DNA of 64,000 nt from Aradus depressus (lineage: Eukaryota > Arthropoda > Insecta > Hemiptera > Aradidae): contig OY759224.1 in NCBI GenBank assembly GCA_963662175.1, positions 26,111,489 through 26,175,488 of the forward strand, given 5' to 3'. Every line of letters starts with the position of its first letter. The first letter of the stretch is position 1. The notes below the pieces were generated by a model that was not told where the DNA came from, ran no database searches, and worked only from the letters and a program-made list of their open reading frames with translations. Of this stretch, positions 55,490 to 64,000 are shown piece by piece. The position numbers were made by a program, and so were the translations under genes.

Positions 55490-56020
55490 ACTATATATAT
55501 ATATAAAGAAATGCATACATAAAAAATAAATAATAATATAATAATAAGAATCCTAAGAAAAATATTTAAAAAAAATAAAATATCATTATAAAATAACAGT
55601 GAAAATAAGAATTTTTCTTTTTTTCTATTAATTCAGCTAATTGTAATAGTTGTCGGTGTTGAGTTTTGGGCTTTAAGTCCCCCCCACATGACTTAGGTCA
55701 CTAAGCGGCTTAGGCATCTCGCTTCTTGGAGGGAGTGGTTCTGGAGGAAGAGGGGTAAGTTGAACTCACGACTTGGACCAACAACACAACACGCCCCTAT
55801 TCACATCCGTCACGTTCCATCCAACCGATAAACGTGCCACACATTTTTTTTAAACATCTCTTCTTCTTTCTTTGTTTTTTTATAAGTTTCGATTGAGTCA
55901 GTCTTTTTCATCTCAGATGGACGATTGCTAATAAGGGATTTTTGTTGTCAACACTAACTAAACCTGTGTGGAGGCAGAATGTAGTTATAGCATGCGCATG
56001 AGTAAAAAAAAAAGGATGGC
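55490..56020. other. AT-rich, no gene recognised
   Basis: TA and A-rich runs and a GC-richer piece at 55670-55850 without an ORF worth calling. Confidence 0.4.
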
Positions 56021-56070
56021 ACCGGTAGCTTAGAGCTTAAGCCTATTGAGCTTAAGTTCGAAGGGGTCAA

Positions 56071-57206
56071 CAACACCCGTCCGCCGCGTAGTGGGAAAAT
56101 TAGGTCATATTATATATATATATATATTTTTTTTTTTTAAATTTATTTATTTGTTGCTACGGCCGGTTGTTGGACCCCGCCAATCACCGCAGTGATCGGT
56201 TGGGTCCTCCAACATACCTTTTCGGCGTATCCGAGAGAACTCGGCAGTGTTGCCAGATTCTTGACTACAACATATCGTATCGAGATATCGAAAATTATCG
56301 TACGGTGAAAAATGAAATTATCGTACGTTTTATCGTACATTTTTTTTTTTTTTTTTTTTTTTAAATCATGTTTAATCGTAGACTATATGAACTTTGTTTA
56401 TTTCAATAATAATTCTTACAAATCGAACAAATCTCGTTGCAATATTATTGCATTTCGTGCTAACTTTTAATTAAAATCTCTCTTTATTAAATTATTAATC
56501 TCTCTTAATCTCACTTTTAGTTCCGTATTACAAAAAACGTTTTCACATAGAATATTGAATAAATATTTAAAAACAGATCTTATAAAAATAATTCTTTAAA
56601 TAGAATAATTTTATATGACCACAGTTCTTATATTTTATAAGATTAGCAGGATAAGATTAGCAGAGGACATTCAAATACTTGCTCTTTGAATACAACTATG
56701 AAGATAGTGTTGAATCGATACTCTGAACATCGATCTATCGCTGCATATAGAGACCTACAGTTACTTAAAATTAGCGGGAAATTTTGAAATGGTTTGAATT
56801 TGAATAAAGTAAAAATTTTTATTTTTTATCGTACAGTATCGTACTTTTTTTGTTATTATCGTACAAAAATTGTACGATAATCGTACATCGTACATTTTCC
56901 TAATTTTGCTTGAATTATCGTACATGTACGATAATTATCGTACGTCTGGCAACACTGGAACTCGGGACCAGGCACTTATGTTCTTGGCTGCATTGCGCCG
57001 AGGATGGTCGTGTTACCAGCACCCAACGGTCATCCCCGGAACAACGTTAAACTGCCTTCTTTACCTTCCGCCAGGAGGTCCGAACTCCGGGTAGTCAGCC
57101 TCACTCATCAGCTTCCTTGGGTTTAGTCCCAGGTACGATCCTGTCCGGCGTATCAACTCCACCCTAGGCCCGTCGTACAGTGGGCATTCGAGAACTACAT
57201 TCGAAC
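56071..57206 (-). mobile_element. R1-clade LINE 3' fragment, itself interrupted
   Basis: The minus strand encodes VVLECPLYDGPRVELIRRTG, SYLGLNPRKLMSEADYPEF with changes; the 3' UTR matches 60240-60520 ('acgcggcggacgggtg' on the complementary strand). A hAT MITE at 56245-56957 splits it. Confidence 0.75.
56245..56957. mobile_element. hAT MITE with perfect 8-bp TSD
   Basis: GAACTCGG at 56237-56244 and 56958-56965. Termini CAGTGTTGCCAGA and its complement. Subterminal stretches are rich in ATTATCGTAC / GTACGATAAT repeats on both sides, possible transposase sites. No coding capacity in 713 bp. Confidence 0.93.
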
Positions 57207-57417
57207 CTCGGCTGACTTTCTTGGGGTTTTTATCTGGTAAGTAGAAAAAAACAACTTGAGCTATGCCGTCTTTCTGAGGGGAGGTTAGGCGAATATCCCG
57301 AGACTGTGCGATGTTAGGTAATAGTTATAGATTCCTACCCTAGAAGAATAAAACTAACTAGGCAAAATTTAGACCTCCACAAGTAGTGTGATAATAAAAA
57401 AATAATATAAAATAAAA

Positions 57418-57755
57418 GAGGGCGCCGGTAGCTCAGTGGTATGCGTGCTTGCTTCTGAGCTCAAGAACGTGGGTTCGAAACCCGACCGAGGCCCTTGGTA
57501 TTTTTATCTAGGAGGTGAAAAAATCTTGAGCACGCTGTCCTTCGGATGGGACGTTAAGCGGTTGTCCCGAGCCTGTATGATGTCAGGTACTCGTTAAAGG
57601 CCCCTATCCTAGGTGAATAAAAATGTAGGGTAGGTAAAATTTAGGACTCCCACAGTAGAGTTGGGCTCATGTCCACGAGAGTGACGAAAGAGCGCTCTGG
57701 TAGTAGGCGATATGACCTCGTAGTTAAAGTTCGGGCATTAGTCATAATAACTAAC
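57418..57755 (+). mobile_element. tRNA-derived SINE, full length
   Basis: 'gggcgccggtagctcagtgg' to 'cattagtcataataactaac'; the B box is 'cgtgggttcgaaaccc'. The tail is of the AATAACTAAC type rather than CCTAACC. Confidence 0.9.
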
Positions 57756-57829
57756 AATTATTAATAATAACAATCTATGTAATTTTATACATCACAATAT
57801 ATACACAACAATTTATATAATATATTATG

Positions 57830-58190
57830 TCGATCCAGAACTCTCCAAGGACGTCACCTTTTGATTTACAGCCAAATCGAAAAAAAGGGGGAATTAACTC
57901 AAAAACTCTATTAACTGCCGTTGTAATGAATGTATTAACACGAAATTTCATATTTAAATTCAAAGCCCTATAAAGACGATGTATTTTTTTTTTAGCGTAA
58001 TAAGCCGAAGGGTAGGGGTGGGTCAGAAGGTGGCTCAACTCAAAAATCCCAACTGAATATGTCGACATAAAATTTAGTATGAGCATTCAGCCATTAGGTC
58101 GATTGGCTTTGGAATGAAAACAAAAATGTAATCGATTAATTCGTGCTGGGGAAGTTTATAGCCGGCGATTCACTGACAACTTTTTTGACT
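57830..58190 (-). repeat. Rep-A element, minus strand
   Basis: Two units and the left-end complement 'ctggggaagtttatagccgg'. Confidence 0.75.
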
Positions 58191-58194
58191 ATAG

Positions 58195-58640
58195 TGTACC
58201 AAGTTCATACTTTAGGCAGCAAATAAAATAGACAAGAAAGAAAGGAATAAATAGAGTTAGAAGGCCATTTTCTTTTGCCAGATAGAAAGAAAATTGAGAG
58301 AAAAAAGCTTCCTCCTGTCTATAGTCTGAAAGGTTTTCTACGGCGGACAGTTTCCCTTTGTGCTACTGTCTCGGCCAATCTTTCCCTTATAAATCTCGAA
58401 AAAGAGAATTCTCCCGACATCTTTCATTATTTTAATTAAAAATGTTCTATAAGAGAGCCATGAATAATGAGCGAACAAGAAAGAAAAAATCAAAATAGGT
58501 TTCATCTTCATCTTGGAGAAAAGGCGATTTTCACTGAGAAAATATAAAATAAAATAAAAAAATTTCTTCTTGTAGTGTTCTTGACACTCTTGCTGTCCTT
58601 TCGATCTCTGAGATGGAGCAATATTTTAAAGAGCAGCCTT
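58195..58640. other. No gene or repeat recognised
   Basis: Less AT-biased unique-looking sequence; no ORF above 60 codons. Confidence 0.4.
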
Positions 58641-58649
58641 AACAGAGGT

Positions 58650-59400
58650 GAAGAGCCAGGATATCGGAAGTTATTTGAGTTTTTGTATCAAGACTCCTCT
58701 CATCCTCCCCTTCTTTAGCCGATTTTGCGGAAAATTAATAAGTGCTGCCCTTATATATTTTTTAATTTAAATATAAAATTTCATTTCGTCACGTTCATTA
58801 CATCGGCAGTTATTAGGATTTTTGAGTTGATTATCACTAGGTGTCGTCCTTAAAGAGTTTCGAATTTACATATGAAATTTTGTGTCAATACATTTATTAC
58901 TGCAGTTTTTATGGTTTCTGAGTCGAGCCCTACTTCTCTTTGCCCCCCTACTCTCAATCAAATTTGCGGAAAATTGATCCTTATGTGATTTTCAGTTTAT
59001 ATATAAAATTTCATGTCGATACATCGGCAGTGGGGTTTTTGATTTGAGCTCCGCTCTGACCCCGCATTCTCCTTCGGCTAATTCCGCTGAAAATTGATAG
59101 GTGTCTTCATTATAGGGCTTTGAAATAGGAAATTTGGCGCAAAACATTCATTACAACGGCAATTATATATTAGTGTATTTGATATATATGTATATTTCAA
59201 GTTCCCGTCTCTGGTCGCCCCATCCCCTCCCTTCAACACATTTCGCGGCTTAACACAAAAACTCTAATCAATGTATCAATACAAAATTTCATATATAAAT
59301 TCAAAACCTAATAATGACGACAACTAACAATTTTCCACAGAATCGGCCGAAGTAGGGTGATGAAAGAGCGGTTCAACTCAAAAAACTCTAAAACCATGCT
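58650..59400. repeat. Rep-A units, plus then minus orientation
   Basis: Four to five plus-strand units to about 59240 ('cattacatcggcagttatta', 'ttccgctgaaaattgatagg'), then a minus-strand unit ('aatcggccgaagtaggg'). Confidence 0.72.
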
Positions 59401-59845
59401 TTTCTTTGACTTTTTAACTCCTCCGTTTTACTGTTATCCTTCCTATATTTTCGTATATTATAGTCTAGATTAATTTCAGATAGTACAACATTGCAATAAA
59501 CTATTTTATAACTTCGATATATAAATATATAAATTTTTAAGGATCAATCAGAAGTAAAATTGTTCAAATGTTGTTAAATTTTATTGAAATTCTATCGGAT
59601 ATATTGTGTTAAAATAATGTTGAACACGTTTTGACGATATAGCTAATAATTTTTTTTATTATCTTTATTACTACTTATTATCTTGTAGTCGAATAACATT
59701 TTATAGCCAATATTAAATTGATGAAAATGGAAAATATAGAGGAAAAAAAAAAAAATAATAATAATTTGAAATTGCCTGTAAGAAGGCGAAAATGAACATC
59801 ACTTTCTTTGTAACCTTAAACCTGTGTGTGTCTGTGAATAGAGCT
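59401..59845. other. AT-rich, nothing recognised
   Basis: Long A/T tracts without repeat landmarks or supported ORF. Confidence 0.4.
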
Positions 59846-59849
59846 CTTG

Positions 59850-60645
59850 AAGCCGCCGGTAGCTCAGATGTAACGTGCTTGCTTATTGAGCTCAAGATCA
59901 CGTGTTTGAAACCCGACCGAGGCCTTTAGATTTTTTACCTGGGAGGTGGAAAAACTTGAGCCGCCGGCCTTCGGATTGGTCCTGAGCCTCTGCGGTATCA
60001 GGTACTCCAAGCTTCAAGAAGGACATCCCACGTCACACAATTGCTAGTGTGGTGGCGTTGAGACTGCAAAACATGTGGTTCTGGAATGTCCGCTGTACGA
60101 TAGGCCTAGGGTGGAGTTGATACGTCGGTCGGGATCATACCTGGTACTGAGCCCTCGGGAGCTGATGATTGAGGCCGATTATCCAGAGTTCAGCCGATTC
60201 GTCGTCTCCTGGTGGAAGACAAAGAAGACAGTATAACCAAGTGCCGGGGATGACCGCTGAGTGCTCTAATACGGCCCAGCTGCGACCATCCCCGGCGCAA
60301 CGCAGACGAAACATATAGATGCCCTGGTTCCGAGTTCTCTTGGGAAATGCCGATAAGGTAGGTTGGAGGACCCAACGACTCGCTCCAAGTGACACGGTCC
60401 TATAACCGGCCGTAGCACCATCAATAAAACCTTATCAATATAAATAATAAAGACCTATTTTCCCCCTACGCGGCGGACGGGTGGTGTGAAGAAGCCTCCA
60501 CAGGGAGCCGATACACCCGGAAAAACCCGGAAAAAAAATAATCCCATAGTAGAGTTGGGCTCATGTCCACCAGAGTGACGAAAGAGCTCTCTGGTAGTAG
60601 GCAATATGACCTTGTAGTTAAAGCCCTGGCATGAGTCATATGACT
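59850..60645 (+). mobile_element. SINE split by an R1-like LINE
   Basis: 59850-60008 is the SINE head and body ('gccggtagctcagatg' to 'ggtatcaggtactcc'); 60540-60645 is its 3' part ('cccatagtagagttgggctc' onward). About 50 bp of the SINE between the parts is missing. Confidence 0.78.
60009..60538 (+). mobile_element. R1-clade LINE 3' fragment inside a SINE
   Basis: Encodes CGGVETAKHVVLECPLYDRP, RVELIRRSGSYLVLSPREL and VVSWWKTKKTV stop at about 60235, then a 3' UTR ('gtgccggggatgaccgctga', 'ctacgcggcggacgggtgg') and an A-rich end at about 60530. Confidence 0.85.
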
Positions 60646-60666
60646 AGTAACTATTTAGTTATTATA

Positions 60667-60877
60667 GGTTAGGTTAGGTTTTATGACTCATGCCCGGGCT
60701 TTAGCTACGAGGTCATATCGCCTACTACCAGAGCGCTCTTTCGTCACTCAGGTGGACATGAGCCCGACTCTACTATGGGAGTCCTAAATTTTGCCTACCC
60801 TAAATTTTTATTCACCTAGGGCAGGGGTCTTGAGCTCAGAATGCAAGCACGCAAACCACTGAACTACCGGCGCCCTC
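60667..60877 (-). mobile_element. tRNA-derived SINE with internal deletion, 13-bp TSD
   Basis: TTTAGTTATTATA at 60654-60666 and 60878-60890. The body jumps from 'ggcaggggtctt' to 'gagctcagaatgcaagcacg', losing about 140 bp. The tail on the plus strand is GGTTAGGTTAGG. Confidence 0.92.
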
Positions 60878-60890
60878 TTTAGTTATTATA

Positions 60891-61455
60891 TATATTGCTA
60901 TTTATTATTTCACTTTGTTCTTTATTGTCAACAGAACTTATGGTTTGTACCGATTGTAAATATGCATATACTCCTCTCGTTTTGTTGACTTTTGATTTTT
61001 AGAGTTCAAATACGACGGCAACGTTCACCATTTTGTTTTTTCGAGTGTCACATAGCCTATGACATGAGATAACGACAAATCAAATGACATATAAACCATT
61101 ACATTAAAATCGGTCCGGTTTAGGCTCTGCATGGGAACGAATAATATAACATACATACAGCATTGTGAAATACAATATTCCTTGGTGTTCTGCAGGCTGG
61201 AAAAAATTGCATTTTATTACATCTTATAATTATTTTAAAAATGATGCATTTTGACAAAGAACTTCCTTGAACCCTGAGGAAGGTAGGTAATCACCTACCA
61301 AAACATTTTTCTTATCAGTTGACTTTTGGTTTTCAACTTATTTTGACTGATTTGTTTTTGTGTTATCTTGTTGAGGTTGGTTTCAATGCCATTGTCAATG
61401 TCGTTTTTGGGTTTTTACTTAAAAAAACAAAAAAAAAAGAAGAATAATAATAAAA
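60891..61455. other. No gene recognised
   Basis: No ORF or known repeat except the hairpin motif at 61274-61304. Confidence 0.4.
61274..61304 (+). ncRNA. Hammerhead-like hairpin, decayed core
   Basis: CTGAGGA, extra A, GGTAGGT-AATC-ACCTACC stem of 7 bp, then AAAAC where the others have GAAAC. Confidence 0.4.
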
Positions 61456-61459
61456 AAAT

Positions 61460-62235
61460 AAAAAATCGGTAAATCACCAGCTATGTACTTCCCCAATACT
61501 AGTTAATCAACTAAATTTTCGCTCCTCTGAAACCAGTCTACCGATTTAGTTGAAAATGTATGCCTTTTAACTAATGGAATATATTCGAACTGTGGTCTCC
61601 CCCTTAATTTCCTTCCATAGACGAAGTGAGTTATTGTGACTCATGCCCGGGCTTTAACAACTAGGTCATATCGCCTACTACTAGAACGCTCTTTCGTCAC
61701 TCTAACAGGCATGAGGCTGACTCTAATGTGGGAGTCCTAAATTCCCTATCACGGTAATAAAATTTCGTGTCGATATATTTATTTTAACTGGAGTTACCAC
61801 GTCTATAGCTATACAATGTTTTCCGCTCATGTTTTTTGATCTAAAAAAAATTCATTCTGTGGTTCTATGAACACGATAACTCATGATAGAATGAATGTAT
61901 CAACACGAAATTGTATATTTGTATTCAGCACATTCCAAGGACGACACGTATAGATTTTCAGTCAATTCAGCCATAGGGAACGGTGTCAGTGGGGGGGCCC
62001 AACTCAAAAAACCTTAATATCTATCGATGTAATGAATGTAATGTCGACACAACATTTAGTATGAGTATTCAGAAGCTCCAATGTAAGTCAACTATTGACG
62101 ATCGATTGGGTTTAGATAGAGAGCGAAAACGTAGTCGATTAATTAGTTCTGAGGAATTAGTACATTACTAATTTCAATTTTTTTCCGATCACATTACTTC
62201 CCCTATGCTTTATCTAGCTCTGTCGAAGTAACAAA
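61460..62235. repeat. Rep-A pieces around a SINE fragment
   Basis: Left end in plus orientation at 61465-61560 ('gctatgtacttccccaatac'), a plus unit at 61745-61850, then a minus-strand copy at 61860-62235 ('aaggacgacacgtatagatt', 'gatcgattgggtttagatag'). Confidence 0.68.
61630..61745 (-). mobile_element. tRNA-derived SINE, 3' fragment
   Basis: 'tgtgactcatgcccgggctt' to 'gtgggagtcctaaatt'; lies within Rep-A. Confidence 0.75.
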
Positions 62236-62559
62236 TCTGTCTTTGAGGTAATAATAGTTATGTTATACTATACTACCTCCATGGTATACCTCTTTTTAAA
62301 TATTATCTCTACTGGTCAGCGTTAAATAAAATAAATACGGCGTTTTTTTTTTTTTTTTCAAAGAATCTAAGTTGTCTGAAAATGTTTTTAAAACCTTTTC
62401 AAAAATGTTAATGACTTAAGTAGTATCAGATTTGATATTCAAGTCACGTTTTTTTTTAAATATTCGGTCGTCAACTCGCAGGAACTTGCCAAACCAGATG
62501 TAATAGTCCTTAGATCTCTTATATTATTATTATTTTATTTTATTTTTATTTTTTGGACG

Positions 62560-62670
62560 GGGAGGCTTTGCGGTGCTGATTTGGCTGTAATTCGATAGGT
62601 GCCACCCTTATTGGATTAGGGATACAAATCAAAATTTCATGTCAATACGTTCATTCTATGGGGAGTTATC
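62560..62670 (+). repeat. Rep-A unit
   Basis: 'gctgtaattcgataggtgcc', 'aatttcatgtcaatacgttc', 'ctatggggagttatcgtg'. Confidence 0.6.
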
Positions 62671-63144
62671 GTGTGAAATGTGAAAGAAAAAAAAAAAAAT
62701 GGGTGTGTGCTTATGACCACACAACAGAAGTGAAAACTTCTTATTTTCTAATTTATATATATATAATAATTATTACATTGATGTTATATAATGGATTAGT
62801 TCGGATTAGTTTGGTGAATCAGAAAGAAGGTGATTATTATATAAATAATTATTATTCTTATATAAAATTATTTATTTTTATTTATATGCTCATAAAGTAA
62901 TATTATTTACAAAATATATAATCATATTTGTGAATTAATTTAGTTGAATTTTGGTAGCTGAAATATGTTATAAATACTTTAGATTCGAATTTATTTAAAT
63001 ATCTAAAAAAAATGTTTCAATATTAGTAAAACGCAGCACAAATTGTATACACTTTAAATATTACACTGATCATATAATATATGATGATATGAGAATGACA
63101 TAATATGTCATTCTAATCTTGATTCCCCCCCATGTTTGTAGGCC

Positions 63145-63172
63145 CTGATGATGGTATAAAATATATCGAAAC
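63145..63172 (+). ncRNA. Hammerhead-like hairpin motif
   Basis: CTGATGA, extra T, GGTATA-AAA-TATATC stem, GAAAC. The following CGTTGGCGTTTG could form a short stem III (ACG/CGT), making this the copy most like a complete hammerhead. Confidence 0.45.
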
Positions 63173-63369
63173 GTTGGCGTTTGAATAGTGTTTTCTTCCT
63201 TCTTTGACTGACTCTCAATATTCCTACAATAATAATATAAATGTTATTTTTGAAACGATGCACGCCTTGTTAGACAGTAAACGTGGCTGATGACGACTGG
63301 AGCCGAGTAAACCCGATTCAGCGTCACCGACCCGAAGCTGACGGTTCACTTTCGTTCAGATCGCGCCTA

Positions 63370-63510
63370 AAGAAGTTTTCACTTCAAAAATATATATAAA
63401 ATTTTATATCGATACATTTATTACATCTGCAATTATTAGAGTTTTATTGTTATGCCCCTCTCCCCTTCCTTCAATTTGACCGATTTAACTGGAAATCAAT
63501 AAATATCCGA
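63370..63510 (+). repeat. Rep-A unit
   Basis: 'attttatatcgatacattta', 'catctgcaattattagagtt' and 'gatttaactggaaatcaata'. Confidence 0.62.
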
Positions 63511-63564
63511 ATATATTTCAGCAATCTGTATTGATATAATGCAAAGCTAATAAAATAAATAAAC

Positions 63565-63755
63565 ATAAAGAATTTGTAATGTCTAATTTCACAAAAATGT
63601 ACGTATAGTATACATAAAGAGTACCTACCGGTTTCAGGTTAACGCCATCGTCAGCACAAAGTTGCTGACGATGGCGTAAGCCAAAACCGGAACACTATAT
63701 GAATATATTTTTGTGGAATTAGACATTATAAATGTCAAATAAGTTTATGTTTTTA
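63565..63755. mobile_element. Palindromic element with two hammerhead-like motifs
   Basis: The arms 63565-63660 and 63661-63755 are inverted copies ('gtctaatttcacaaaaatgt' and its complement 'tttttgtggaattagac'). Each holds a CTGACGA-T-GGC...GCC-motif: 63631-63654 on the minus strand and 63665-63687 on the plus strand. Confidence 0.62.
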
Positions 63756-63775
63756 ATTTTTTTTTTTTTCTTAGT

Positions 63776-63931
63776 TTTTGGAGGGAATTTCAACCGCAAA
63801 GGGTCATGAGTGCCCGGCACGACGATCTTTTGGTCAGGTGTCAATGCTCAAAGTGGTTAAAGTCAGTTTATGACTCCGATGTGTTTGAGAAATTTCAGGA
63901 GTTTGGTGAGGGTTTCAGGAGAATTTTTTAA
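63776..63931 (+). other. Unrecognised C-terminal ORF or exon
   Basis: After TTTTTCTTAG (63774) an open frame reads FWREFQPQRVMSARHDDLLV, RCQCSKWLKSVYDSDVFEKF and QEFGEGFRRIF, then TAA 63929-63931. It could be a terminal exon or a retroelement tail. No family recognised; the window ends 70 bp later. Confidence 0.3.
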
Positions 63932-64000
63932 CAGTAATGGCAGAGAGGAGGGAAGTTTATCACGAGTTCTCACGGCTGAGTAACGGCGACAATACAGTAA

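Larger units (their letters stand above)
56024..57388 (+). mobile_element. SINE split by a nested R1-like LINE
   Basis: SINE head at 56024-56070 ('ggcaccggtagcttagagct') resumes at about 57212 ('ttggggtttttatctgg' to 'aaaatttagacctcc'). TTCGAA occurs at both junctions and may be what is left of a TSD. Both parts are degraded. Confidence 0.65.

Overview
The window looks like AT-rich, repeat-dense DNA from an arthropod, most probably an insect. Pointers are GT-AG introns in compact exons, an Inr+DPE core promoter, R1-clade and Jockey-clade LINEs, and a tRNA-derived SINE whose 3' tails often read CCTAACC, like the insect TTAGG telomere repeat. I could not fix the order; Hemiptera is only a guess. 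There is no bacterial-style gene organisation.

Host genes. Positions 165-8462 (+) hold the last five coding exons of a single-pass receptor with a cysteine-rich extracellular stretch, one membrane segment and a cytoplasmic SEFIR domain. This is an interleukin-17-receptor-like gene whose 5' exons lie before the window. At 23.47-24.22 kb a clean Inr (A at 23481) with a DPE at exactly +28 precedes a uORF and two small coding exons ending in a very acidic stretch. This is probably the 5' end of an unrecognised gene whose remaining exons lie beyond large repeat-filled introns.

Almost everything else is mobile or repetitive DNA, much of it datable by nesting. (1) A tRNA-derived SINE of about 350 bp has roughly 29 full or partial copies on both strands, some with 10-13 bp target-site duplications (TSDs). 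(2) An unnamed family, called Rep-A here, has ends related to ACTTCCCCAGC and an internal unit of about 110-143 bp. It is scattered throughout and has expanded into two arrays: 25.0-30.4 kb (143/129-bp monomers) and 33.6-34.8 kb (140-bp monomers). (3) R1-clade LINE 3' fragments lie at 10.3, 13.4, 38.8, 56.1-57.2 and 60.0 kb, two with 14-bp TSDs; an R1-like RT remnant lies at 53.5 kb. (4) Jockey-like and CR1/L2-like LINE 3' ends are present. (5) DNA transposons: Tigger-like at 2.5 kb, a pogo-type MITE at 8.7 kb, hAT-like elements at 15.0, 50.9 and 56.2 kb, and a PIF/Harbinger derivative at 46.1 kb carrying both a MADF fragment and a transposase N-terminus.

The most unusual signals are: a hairpin motif of the form CTGANGA-N-stem-GAAA seen in about a dozen places, resembling the hammerhead ribozyme cores of Penelope-like elements and sitting inside palindromic insertions (37.2-37.8, 41.2-41.4 and 63.6-63.8 kb); the satellite born from a dispersed transposon unit; and a three-level nest (SINE, then R1-like LINE, then hAT MITE) at 56.0-57.4 kb.
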